DNA from: Lysobacterales bacterium
GTDB taxonomy: Bacteria; Pseudomonadota; Gammaproteobacteria; Xanthomonadales; SZUA-36
Reading direction: 5' to 3'
Length of the DNA stretch: 8,011 nt
Assembly: GCA_030637665.1 (NCBI GenBank)
Contig: DAOWGA010000278.1
Location: forward strand, 1 to 8,011
Shown in pieces: positions 1-6,153 of this stretch. Position 1 is the stretch's first letter, and each line of letters opens with the position of its first letter. The notes under the pieces were generated by a model. The model did no database searches. It worked only from the letters and a program-made list of their open reading frames with translations, and was not told the DNA's origin. A program made the position numbers and the translations under genes.

Positions 1-15
1 ATGTCGGCCTGTCCG

Positions 16-120
16 GGAGGTGGCGGGTGTCTACCTGCAGGACCGTCATTTGTCGGGAACAAATGAAGAGCGAACAGGGATGTCTCGAGCGCGTCCTGCA
101 GGTAGACACCCGGCGCCTCC
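16..120. repeat. Long imperfect inverted repeat with nested hairpin
   Basis: The arms at 25-43 and 93-111 are perfect 19-base reverse complements (GGGTGTCTACCTGCAGGAC and its complement). Pairing extends outward to 16 and 120, giving 28 positions with one G/G mismatch (23/113) and one T/G wobble (21/115). Each arm contains the 8-bp palindrome CCTGCAGG. A second, smaller inverted repeat lies inside the 49-base centre: TCATTTG at 46-52 and CAAATGA at 60-66, with a 7-base loop. No open reading frame of useful size crosses it and no obvious target-site duplication flanks it. It lies downstream of the ydbH/ydbL-type gene pair, so it could end or stabilise that transcript. It could also be a copy of a dispersed palindromic element. 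The structure is directly seen; the role is not known. Confidence 0.8.
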
Positions 121-157
121 TTCTGGCACGGCCCATTTCGCACCAACAGGGCGTAAA

Positions 158-177
158 CGCGCATGGCGCGCTCCTAC
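158..177 (-). repeat. REP-like element with GTAG head
   Basis: Read on the minus strand, the 20 bases are GTAGGAGCGCGCCATGCGCG. This is a conserved-style GTAG tetranucleotide followed by a short GC-rich hairpin (CGCGC, loop CAT, GCGCG). The layout matches the REP sequences of Pseudomonas and Stenotrophomonas, which are mobilised by RAYT (REP-associated tyrosine) transposases. It starts only 8 bases beyond the stop codon of the lipoprotein/DUF1318 gene, a common position for REPs. A short GCGTAAACGC symmetry (151-160) overlaps its far end. Only one copy is visible here, so repetition in the genome is inferred from the form of the element. Confidence 0.55.
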
Positions 178-184
178 ATGACAC

Positions 185-784
185 TTATTTCTGACGCCAG
201 GAGCCGCCTGAATCCTGGTAATACCAGCCCGGACGCGCGTTCCTCACCCACTCTCGGGCAAATGTCTCCTTGATGTCCTGTTCCCATTCCGGATGCCCAT
301 TTGCAACTGCGATTTCCCGATACACTGCTTTTCGGTCCCGGTTCTCATCCGCCACCACGCTTTCCAGGCTGCGCCGCTCGCTCAATGAAACTGCAGAACG
401 CTCACGGATTGTAATCAGTCCATCCATCGAAAAACCAATCGCCCCAGCGTCAAATAGTGTGTTCAGGCTGCTACGCTGGCGCTGCGCCATACGTGCTTTG
501 ATCGAATTGATCTGCGGCGTATTGATGTCGATTTCCGCCTGTTGGGCGTGGGCGCTGGGCACCAGCATATCGAAGACACCAGTGGCTGCCAGCAACAGGG
601 TATCTTCCAACAGGTCGATGGGGTCGAATAAGGATCCTTCCTCGTTCGGTTCACCCAGAACGTCCCCGACGAACTGTTCCGCCGCCCGCTCGGCCGCCGC
701 AGCCGGGAAATAGACATTGATGGTGACACAAGCCGCCAATAGGAACAGGGTACTCATAATCAGGGCTGTATTGATTTTTTTCAT
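185..784 (-). CDS. Lipoprotein with C-terminal DUF1318 (YdbL-like) domain
   Basis: This 199-residue protein begins with a lipoprotein signal peptide. The lipobox is LAAC with Cys19 as the likely lipidated residue, and Val at +2 fits outer-membrane sorting. The next stretch, VTINVYFPAAAAE, is a recognisable start of this family. Residues about 82-199 match DUF1318/YdbL, including the ending with ARPGWYYQ and a final W-x-x-K. Between them, residues about 62-81 form a hydrophobic stretch ending in SAHAQQ, which looks like a signal peptidase I site. In E. coli, YnbE (outer-membrane lipoprotein) and YdbL (periplasmic chaperone-like) are separate and work with YdbH. Here one polypeptide seems to carry both roles. 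The ATG at 784 has a good ribosome-binding site (AAGGAG, about 9 bases upstream). It follows ydbH by 138 bp and may also use its own promoter. Membership in the DUF1318 family is firm; its action with YdbH is inferred from E. coli. Confidence 0.88.
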   Translation of the reverse strand: MKKINTALIMSTLFLLAACVTINVYFPAAAAERAAEQFVGDVLGEPNEEGSLFDPIDLLEDTLLLAATGVFDMLVPSAHAQQAEIDINTPQINSIKARMAQRQRSSLNTLFDAGAIGFSMDGLITIRERSAVSLSERRSLESVVADENRDRKAVYREIAVANGHPEWEQDIKETFAREWVRNARPGWYYQDSGGSWRQK

Positions 785-805
785 GGTGAAACACTCCTTC
801 TCATT

Positions 806-831
806 CCTGGGGCATCCGGCTGCCCCTCAGG
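806..831 (-). other. Leader hairpin before the lipoprotein/DUF1318 gene
   Basis: GGGGCA (809-814) and TGCCCC (821-826) form a 6-bp stem with a 6-base loop. CCT (806-808) and AGG (829-831) extend it by 3 bp past a 2-base bulge. In the minus-strand transcript this hairpin stands just upstream of the ribosome-binding site (about 791-797). It would lie near the 5' end of a message started at the candidate -10 element 835-843. It could protect the message or tune translation. The function is inferred. Confidence 0.5.
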
Positions 832-834
832 CAT

Positions 835-843
835 ATTTTATCA
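835..843 (-). promoter_or_regulatory. Candidate extended -10 promoter for the lipoprotein/DUF1318 gene
   Basis: The minus strand reads TGATAAAAT, which is TG-N-TAAAAT. This matches five of six bases of the sigma-70 -10 consensus and carries the extended -10 TG. No good -35 hexamer is present 16-18 bases upstream, which extended -10 promoters can tolerate. Transcription would begin near 828, some 44 bases before the ATG. It would let this gene be expressed separately from ydbH. Confidence 0.3.
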
Positions 844-871
844 GACAGTGATTGCGCAGATTGGTGCAAAT

Positions 872-922
872 TAGCCCGTGTATTGCACCAGTCTCCCGGA
901 TGCTGGCGCAATACACGGGCTA
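872..922 (-). terminator. Strong stem-loop directly after the ydbH stop (terminator or attenuator)
   Basis: TAGCCCGTGTATTGC (872-886) and its exact complement (908-922) form a 15-bp perfect stem. After one mismatch it continues as CCAG/CTGG (888-891/903-906) around an 11-base loop. The stem starts at the base next to the ydbH stop codon (923-925). In the minus-strand RNA the stem ends in GGGCUAAUUU, a weak U-tract. Termination may therefore be partial, or the structure may act as a 3'-end stabiliser within the operon. In the plus direction it is followed by UAUUAUU, but no plus-strand gene lies before it. A competing hairpin (862-869 with 883-890) shares one arm. The structure is directly seen; the activity is inferred. 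Confidence 0.5.
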
Positions 923-3034
923 TTATTCCCCTATCCGGATGGATTCTTCCCCTGACGCGGCCATAAGGCCGGCAACGAGTTGCGGCCAGTCCAGGCTCCG
1001 ATTGAAAGCCCGGATCTTGATCTTGGGCAAACCGGCGCCCTCCATGATCAACACGCTGACCTCATCCTCGCTGATACCCCGTACCATGCAGACATTGTTT
1101 TGCAGAAGGCACCCCAGGCCCAGGCGCCGGTAGGAAAAGTTGTTGAACATTTTCATGATCGGGCCGGTCAGAGCGGCTGTTGCGCCGCCGCCACCGATCG
1201 TGGTCAGGTGGTTGACGGCCTGGCGCGATATATCGCTGGATCTGCCTTGTCTCTCCGGTGTACCGAACCAGGCATCGAAAGCAACCGGTTTCCAATCCAG
1301 CAGGCGTAAGTCATGAATGTAGCCGTCCAGCCGGCCGGAAATCTGCCCGAAGGAGAATGTCCGCGTCAGATTTTCCAGGTCGAGATTGTAGACATCCACG
1401 TTGGCCGCCAGGCTGGGCAGTACGCCGAAGGGACGCTCGATGCTCAGATCACTAACAGATATGCGGCCATCGAAAACCTCGATGATGATCTCACCATCAA
1501 CGGATAACACGCCGTCATCCAGGCTGACTCCCGGAATTTCACCATTGATATCACCATTGAAGCGCGGCCAGTCCAGCGCTGCGGTCAGCAATTCCATATC
1601 CAGGCCGAGTAATTCGGCGCGCAACTTGATGTCCAGTTCGTCCTCAACGCTCGCAATACTGCCCGGAAGCACCAGGCCAAGTTCGTGAAAAGTGTGCCTG
1701 CCACCCAGCAAGTGGAGTTCCAGTGGTTCAGAAATCGCAAAGGTACCGGGTTCAGAACCCAGCGCAACTTCCCCCGCGCCGAGGTTAATCCGGCCCAGTA
1801 GCAGGCCTCGCCAGGCAAGACGCGAATCGAAGTCATGATCGCCCGGCCTGAGCCTTGCATCCAACCCGGTTATCGCAAAGCGCCGACGCTTATTGTCGAC
1901 TACGGTCAGGTCGCTGACTTCGAGCTCGCCCGACTCGAATACGTTATCGACCCAATCACCTTTCCAGGAGATATTGCCGGTCAAATCCAGGCCGTCTAGC
2001 GCCCATATGCCTGCGACCGACTCGAAATATCGCTGGTACGCGCCCGGAAAGCTCAGATCCAGGCGACTGATACGGAAAGCCAGGGATTTTTCTGGATCCT
2101 GCAGGTCCAGCCGCGCACTTCCTTCAAGCCTCATCGCCGAATTGTCCGTCGCACTAATCTCATTGATTGACAACGTGGAGTGGTTCAAGAACGGCTGTGC
2201 TCCAAAATCCAGAGGAGCGTCCGAAAAATCCCGGTAGAAGTCGTCCAGCAATAACTCGCCGCTGTTGATGCGGCCGCTGATCCGTGCCGAGGTAGTGGCG
2301 CCAAGATCCACCGCACCCCGGCTTTCGATTCGCAGGGATTCACCTGCAAAGCGTCCTTCAGGTGAATCGAAGGCGAGGTCTTCCAATTCGATCTTGTAAC
2401 GGATGTCTGCCTCATGGCTTTCCGGCAGCCTGAGCAGCACACTGCCGCTACTGCTGCCCCGGCTGATCCATTGCAATTCTGACGGCGCCGCATTCAGGTC
2501 CTTAAGATTCTCCAGCAACTGACCGTTCCACTCCAACTCTGCCTGTAAACCATCGCCATTGCTTTCTACCAGCAGATCAGTTTCCAGACCACCCAATTTC
2601 ATGCTGCCAGACAGGCTGATAAGTCCGGATTCAATCGAAACGGTTGTAAGCGCGCCATGGACCCTGCTGAATGCCCTGTCGGAATGCAGATTACTGAGTT
2701 CCAGGCTCCATTCGCCGTTGGGGCACAAATCTTCACCCCCGGCTTTCCACTGCGGACAACTGAGCATCAGTTCACGGATTGTCTCCTTACGCCCATCCAG
2801 CATCAGCAGATCAGCGCTTAATTCCAATGCCCCGTTACCCGTCAGACTTCCCTTGACTGACTTGATCACAGACTCCTGAAATTCAACACTGGCGGCGGTA
2901 AAGCTGATGTCTGGAAACGCGGCAGTCACATTTTGTGACAGCAACAGGCACAACAAGAGCACGACCCGGGCACCAGAGCCGGAAGCCAGCAAGGGCTTTG
3001 CAGATAGCGCTATCTCGTCTATGCTGATTAGCAT
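923..3034 (-). CDS. ydbH: YdbH-family periplasmic AsmA-like bridge protein
   Basis: This is a large, mostly beta-strand protein of 703 residues (E. coli YdbH has about 879). A hydrophobic segment at residues about 24-33, after an Arg, and the stretch VTAAF give an export signal or membrane anchor. The C-terminal part has the YdbH-family (PF11739) pattern: a GGGGA stretch, then a GCLLQNNVC pair of cysteines (about 642 and 649), then LPKIKIRAFNRSLDWPQLV. A second cysteine pair (about 93 and 104) suggests another disulfide. In E. coli YdbH is anchored in the inner membrane and joins the lipoprotein YnbE to span the periplasm, with work redundant with TamB and YhdP in lipid transport. The next gene fits the partner. 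The start is uncertain: the ATG at 3091 would overlap the start of the divergent gene, so the ATG at 3034 is preferred. Neither has a clear ribosome-binding site, and a TTG near 2992 is also possible. Confidence 0.85.
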   Translation of the reverse strand: MLISIDEIALSAKPLLASGSGARVVLLLCLLLSQNVTAAFPDISFTAASVEFQESVIKSVKGSLTGNGALELSADLLMLDGRKETIRELMLSCPQWKAGGEDLCPNGEWSLELSNLHSDRAFSRVHGALTTVSIESGLISLSGSMKLGGLETDLLVESNGDGLQAELEWNGQLLENLKDLNAAPSELQWISRGSSSGSVLLRLPESHEADIRYKIELEDLAFDSPEGRFAGESLRIESRGAVDLGATTSARISGRINSGELLLDDFYRDFSDAPLDFGAQPFLNHSTLSINEISATDNSAMRLEGSARLDLQDPEKSLAFRISRLDLSFPGAYQRYFESVAGIWALDGLDLTGNISWKGDWVDNVFESGELEVSDLTVVDNKRRRFAITGLDARLRPGDHDFDSRLAWRGLLLGRINLGAGEVALGSEPGTFAISEPLELHLLGGRHTFHELGLVLPGSIASVEDELDIKLRAELLGLDMELLTAALDWPRFNGDINGEIPGVSLDDGVLSVDGEIIIEVFDGRISVSDLSIERPFGVLPSLAANVDVYNLDLENLTRTFSFGQISGRLDGYIHDLRLLDWKPVAFDAWFGTPERQGRSSDISRQAVNHLTTIGGGGATAALTGPIMKMFNNFSYRRLGLGCLLQNNVCMVRGISEDEVSVLIMEGAGLPKIKIRAFNRSLDWPQLVAGLMAASGEESIRIGE
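2997..3025 (+). promoter_or_regulatory. Candidate promoter with palindromic operator for the REC-HPt gene
   Basis: TTTGCA (2997-3002) and TATGCT (3020-3025) each match four of six bases of the sigma-70 hexamers, with the ideal 17-base spacing. The 14-bp perfect palindrome AGATAGCGCTATCT (3002-3015) falls between them, a usual place for a repressor or a DNA-distorting activator to bind. It is about 50 bp before the ATG at 3076. The site lies inside the first codons of ydbH if that gene starts at 3034. The palindrome is certain; the promoter is weakly supported. Confidence 0.3.
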
Positions 3035-3075
3035 TGAATCCGGCACCGGTTTGTATTGCCGCTCAAGGGGGCTCC

Positions 3076-3789
3076 ATGAAAAGCTGTTCATTCAAGCAGG
3101 GACCCAGTGTCCTGGTGGTCGACGATCATGAAATCAGTCGCCTTCATACCGTGCAAGCATTGCGGCAAGTTGCCAGTCGTGTCAAGCAAGCCCGAAATGG
3201 TCCGGAAGCCATGGAGGCCGCCTTGTGCCTGCTTCCCGATCTCATCTTCATGGACATCCATTTGCCCGGAACCTGCGGATTGTCCCTGCTGGAGCAGATC
3301 AAATATTCCTGGCCGCCGGAATGCCCCTGGCCAGCAATTGTCATTCTGTCCGGCGACGACTCGCTTGATATTTCACAGATACTGAAACAGGCCGCGGTCA
3401 GCGCCATACTGGTGAAACCGGTCCAGGCGCAAGACATCAGAGATGTTGCCGTCCGGCTTCTCTACCCGGATCGTGGTGTGCAGGAAAATGCGGCGCAGGA
3501 CTCAAAGGAAGACACTGCTTCTTATTTGCGGAAAATATTCCTGGAAGAATTGCAAACCCGCTTGCCCGAACTGGATCGGAACATCAGCAACCTCGACTGG
3601 ATTTCCGCCAGGGACATTCTCCACCAGTTGATCGCTTCCAGCGCCATGTGCCAGGAAAAAGAGCTTGAGTACCACTGCCGCCAACTCTTCAATACGGTGG
3701 TCAAAGAAATCAAACCGCGCGCTGTCGCCCAGGCCTACTACCCCTTCCTGCAGGCTGCGAGTCATATCAGGACTTCGGCTCAAACCTGA
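3076..3789 (+). CDS. Stand-alone receiver–HPt protein (BarA/GacS tail-like)
   Basis: This protein has 237 residues. Residues 11-130 are a complete receiver domain: acidic pair Asp16-Asp17, phospho-acceptor Asp60 in MDIHLPG, Ser92 in ILSGDD and Lys114 in VKP. Residues about 147-230 are helical and carry HQLIASSAM with His183, the place of the phospho-histidine in HPt domains. The usual HxLKG is changed to HQLIA. The spacing from His183 to Cys192 and Leu197 resembles BarA/GacS HPt domains. No histidine kinase, ATPase or DNA-binding region is present. It likely passes phosphoryl groups between a kinase and another regulator. Six cysteines (4, 51, 67, 83, 192, 201) are many for a cytosolic regulator. 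The ATG at 3076 is chosen because AAGGGGG lies 4 bases before it; a TTG at 3034 would add 14 residues that are not part of the fold. Its 3' end overlaps pdxJ by 10 bp. The receiver call is firm; the HPt call is moderate. Confidence 0.85.
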   Translation: MKSCSFKQGPSVLVVDDHEISRLHTVQALRQVASRVKQARNGPEAMEAALCLLPDLIFMDIHLPGTCGLSLLEQIKYSWPPECPWPAIVILSGDDSLDISQILKQAAVSAILVKPVQAQDIRDVAVRLLYPDRGVQENAAQDSKEDTASYLRKIFLEELQTRLPELDRNISNLDWISARDILHQLIASSAMCQEKELEYHCRQLFNTVVKEIKPRAVAQAYYPFLQAASHIRTSAQT

Positions 3790-4499
3790 CGGATCAATTT
3801 CCGCATTTCACGCACAGCTTCTTCGAGACCGACAAAGATGGAGCGGGCGATAATTGAATGGCCGATATTAAGCTCAGTCATGTGCGGCAGGCGGGCCACG
3901 GGCTGGACATTGTGACGATGCAGGCCGTGACCGGCATTGATTTGCAGACCCAGTTCATGGCCGTACACGCAAGCCTGGTGCAATCTTTCCAGTTCCCGTT
4001 TTTGCTCCCCGGCCTCAGCATCGGCATAAGTGCCGGTGTGCAGCTCGACTACGGGAGCACCGGTGTCACGGGCGGCATCGAGCTGCCCCGGATCGGGGTC
4101 AATGAAAAGGGAAACCCTGATTCCTGCGGCATTCAGACGTTCTGCCGCCGCGGTCACCGCTGCCCGGTTGCCGATTACATCCAGGCCTCCCTCCGTGGTC
4201 AGTTCTTCCCGCTTTTCAGGGACCAGGCAGACATCTGCAGGCTGTCGCTCCAGCGCGATGGCCAGCATTTCCCCGGTGACAGCCATTTCCAGATTGATCC
4301 GGCTTGAGCCGTTGTTGCACAAAGCCTTCACATCTGCATCCTGGATGTGCCTGCGATCTTCACGCAAATGGATTGTGATGAAATCAGCGCCCCCCCGCTG
4401 TGCATATTCGGCAGCTTTGTAGACCGAGGGATAGTCTGTACCACGAGCCTGCCGGACCGTCGCCACGTGATCTATATTGACACCAAGAAGTACCGCCAT
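3780..4499 (-). CDS. pdxJ: Pyridoxine 5'-phosphate synthase
   Basis: PdxJ joins 1-deoxy-D-xylulose 5-phosphate with 3-amino-2-oxopropyl phosphate to make pyridoxine 5'-phosphate, the ring-closing step of de novo vitamin B6 synthesis, in the cytosol. The 239 residues match the family from end to end. The start is [17 protein letters not shown]. His44 in [11 protein letters not shown] and Glu71 in INLEMA correspond to the catalytic His45 and Glu72 of the E. coli enzyme. The phosphate-binding INAGHGL and the C-terminal [11 protein letters not shown] are also present. The ATG at 4499 follows a perfect GGAGG (4505-4509) by 5 bases; an upstream ATG at 4553 would run into recO. It is the last gene of the operon, 16 bp after recO. 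acpS, which follows pdxJ in E. coli, is absent, and the end overlaps the convergent REC-HPt gene. Confidence 0.97.
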   Translation of the reverse strand: MAVLLGVNIDHVATVRQARGTDYPSVYKAAEYAQRGGADFITIHLREDRRHIQDADVKALCNNGSSRINLEMAVTGEMLAIALERQPADVCLVPEKREELTTEGGLDVIGNRAAVTAAAERLNAAGIRVSLFIDPDPGQLDAARDTGAPVVELHTGTYADAEAGEQKRELERLHQACVYGHELGLQINAGHGLHRHNVQPVARLPHMTELNIGHSIIARSIFVGLEEAVREMRKLIRQV

Positions 4500-4504
4500 T
4501 TGTT

Positions 4505-4509
4505 CCTCC
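4505..4509 (-). promoter_or_regulatory. Ribosome-binding site that fixes the pdxJ start
   Basis: The minus strand reads GGAGG 5 bases before the ATG at 4499, inside the 16-bp gap after the recO stop codon (4516-4518). It is one of the strongest Shine-Dalgarno sequences in the window. It supports the 239-residue form of PdxJ rather than the longer frame from 4553. Confidence 0.8.
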
Positions 4510-4515
4510 CTCCGT

Positions 4516-5211
4516 TTACGAGAAGAGTGACTGGGATGCAATTGGCTTGCCACCCAGGTGATTGCGTATCAGCCGCCGCATCAGTTGCTTCAGCTCTTTG
4601 AGGTTAGCCTCTTCGATCTGCCCGGATTTTAACGCCAGCAGGGCCGATCCCGAAACCAGTTTTTCATCCTGTCCACGACCGCGCTCATGACGTATGGGGC
4701 CTGATTCAGGCACATACAGGTACCATGCGTTCGCCGAAATGGGTCGTTCAGAACCGTGTTCATGTTCCAGTTGCATACCAAAACCAGCTGACTCCAGCAG
4801 TTGTTTTTCGAAAATCCTGAGCAAGGGCTGGAGCTCATCTCCAATCGTCAGCTGCGTCAGCAGCTTTTGGTAATAATCGAACAAGCCAGGATGAGGATCC
4901 GACCTCTGTAAAAAACGGATCATCAGTTCGTTGGCATACAGCCCACAGAAAAGCGGCTCGCCAGCCAGGGCGGGGGGTGAGGCAACCTGGTCGGCTCCGG
5001 TCAGCGTTCCCAGTTCACCGCGCTGCGTCCAACTCAAGAGGAGCGGACGGAATGGCTGCAGCATATTTTTCCAGCGCGATCTGGCGCCGCGGGCCCCACG
5101 CGCTACCAGGCCGATCCGCCCATGCTCGCGGCCCATGGCTTCCAGCAACAGGCTGCTTTCACGGTAAGGCCGGCTGTGAAGGATGTAAGCTGGTTGCAGA
5201 GAAATGCGCAT
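4516..5211 (-). CDS. recO: DNA repair protein RecO
   Basis: RecO works with RecR (and RecF) to load RecA on single-stranded DNA coated by SSB, and it anneals complementary strands. The 231 residues are close to E. coli RecO (242). The N-terminal OB-fold region (about 1-80) opens with an [17 protein letters not shown] stretch and continues with GLVARGARG. The helical middle holds the family segment [21 protein letters not shown] and LFDYYQKLL. The protein ends in a short helix with [17 protein letters not shown], typical of RecO. The ATG at 5211 is 9 bp after the era stop, with only a weak ribosome-binding site (GAAG), so translation probably depends on ribosomes arriving from era. The era-recO-pdxJ order is the usual one in gammaproteobacteria. 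Confidence 0.96.
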   Translation of the reverse strand: MRISLQPAYILHSRPYRESSLLLEAMGREHGRIGLVARGARGARSRWKNMLQPFRPLLLSWTQRGELGTLTGADQVASPPALAGEPLFCGLYANELMIRFLQRSDPHPGLFDYYQKLLTQLTIGDELQPLLRIFEKQLLESAGFGMQLEHEHGSERPISANAWYLYVPESGPIRHERGRGQDEKLVSGSALLALKSGQIEEANLKELKQLMRRLIRNHLGGKPIASQSLFS

Positions 5212-5220
5212 GCTGCATCT

Positions 5221-6153
5221 TCAGGACTGGTCGTCGTAACCAAACTGTTTCAGCGCCCTTTCATTATCCGACCAGTCCCTGCTCACTTTGACGAACAGCT
5301 GCAAAAAGACTTTTTCGTCGAACAGATCCTGCAGCGCCAGGCGGGCTTGTGTTCCCACCTTCTTGAGCACATTCCCTCCCTTGCCAATGACGATCTGTTT
5401 TTGTCCTTTGCGCTCCACCCAGATGATGGCGCCGATCCTGACCAAGCCATTTTCCCGCTTGAATTCCTCTATTTCCACTGTCAATGCGTAGGGCAGTTCC
5501 TGGTGCAGGCGTAACATTAACTGTTCCCGGACCAGTTCGGCCGCCAGGAAACGTTCACTGCGGTCCGTGAACATGTCCTCATCGTAAAATGGCCGTGAAA
5601 ACGGCAATGAATGAAACACTTTCTGCTCAAGCGCTTCAACACCATCGCCGGATTTGGCTGAAATCAGGAACACGTCGCTGAAACGATCCGTCTTGACTTG
5701 ATCGCGCAGGAACAGCAACAGGCGGGATTTGTCAGCTACCTGGTCGATCTTGTTTACGACGAGCACGACCGGAATGCCGGCCACATTGAGTGAACGGGCG
5801 ACATGCTCATCCTGCTTTGACCATCGATCAGCCTCGATCAGAAACAGGATCAGGTCCACATCCTGGAATGAGGCGCGGGCTATGCGGTTCATATATCGGT
5901 TCAGGGCACGCTTTGCTGCGAGGTGAATCCCCGGTGTGTCAATGTAAATCACCTGCCCCTGCGGTGTGGTCTTGATTCCGGCAATGCGTTGTCGTGTCGT
6001 CTGCGGCTTGGCAGTCACGATACTCAGTTTTTGCCCAAGCATCCGGTTCATCAATGTCGACTTGCCGACATTGGGGCGGCCAACGAGAGCAACATAACCG
6101 CACCGATAGTCACCGGCCAGGGATTCGTCCTGCCCCATCGATTTTTCAATCAT
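5221..6153 (-). CDS. era: GTPase Era, 16S rRNA-binding
   Basis: Era is an essential GTPase that binds the 3' end of 16S rRNA and checks 30S subunit maturation. The 310 residues hold all the expected motifs: G1 GRPNVGKS (25-32), the KPQTTR switch region (49-54), G3 DTPG (72-75), G4 NKID (134-137) and G5 SAK (165-167). A C-terminal KH domain follows with GKGGNVLKKVG (257-267). The E. coli protein has 301 residues. The ATG (6151-6153) overlaps the rnc stop as ATGA, a 4-base overlap that indicates translational coupling. The local ribosome-binding site is weak. An in-frame ATG five codons later is possible, but the overlap favours the first. Confidence 0.98.
   Translation of the reverse strand: MIEKSMGQDESLAGDYRCGYVALVGRPNVGKSTLMNRMLGQKLSIVTAKPQTTRQRIAGIKTTPQGQVIYIDTPGIHLAAKRALNRYMNRIARASFQDVDLILFLIEADRWSKQDEHVARSLNVAGIPVVLVVNKIDQVADKSRLLLFLRDQVKTDRFSDVFLISAKSGDGVEALEQKVFHSLPFSRPFYDEDMFTDRSERFLAAELVREQLMLRLHQELPYALTVEIEEFKRENGLVRIGAIIWVERKGQKQIVIGKGGNVLKKVGTQARLALQDLFDEKVFLQLFVKVSRDWSDNERALKQFGYDDQS

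Noticed and set aside
1..66. 21-codon plus-strand frame starting with ATG
   Set aside because: It overlaps the long inverted repeat, has no upstream context in the window, and the peptide resembles nothing known.
270..713. 147-residue plus-strand open frame opposite the lipoprotein/DUF1318 gene
   Set aside because: It is rich in Ser, Arg and Ala with no family resemblance, while the opposite strand has a clear lipobox and DUF1318 domain.
3034..3075. TTG start adding 14 residues to the REC-HPt protein
   Set aside because: The ATG at 3076 has AAGGGGG just upstream and begins shortly before the first receiver strand. The TTG lacks such support and would overlap the ydbH start.
3180..3185. Perfect TTGACA on the minus strand as a -35 for ydbH
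   Set aside because: At spacings of 16-18 bases the -10 positions match three or fewer consensus bases, and the site is inside the receiver coding region, so it is not called as a promoter.
4500..4553. Upstream ATG that would lengthen PdxJ by 18 residues
   Set aside because: It overlaps the end of recO, adds residues outside the family, and the ATG at 4499 has a perfect ribosome-binding site.
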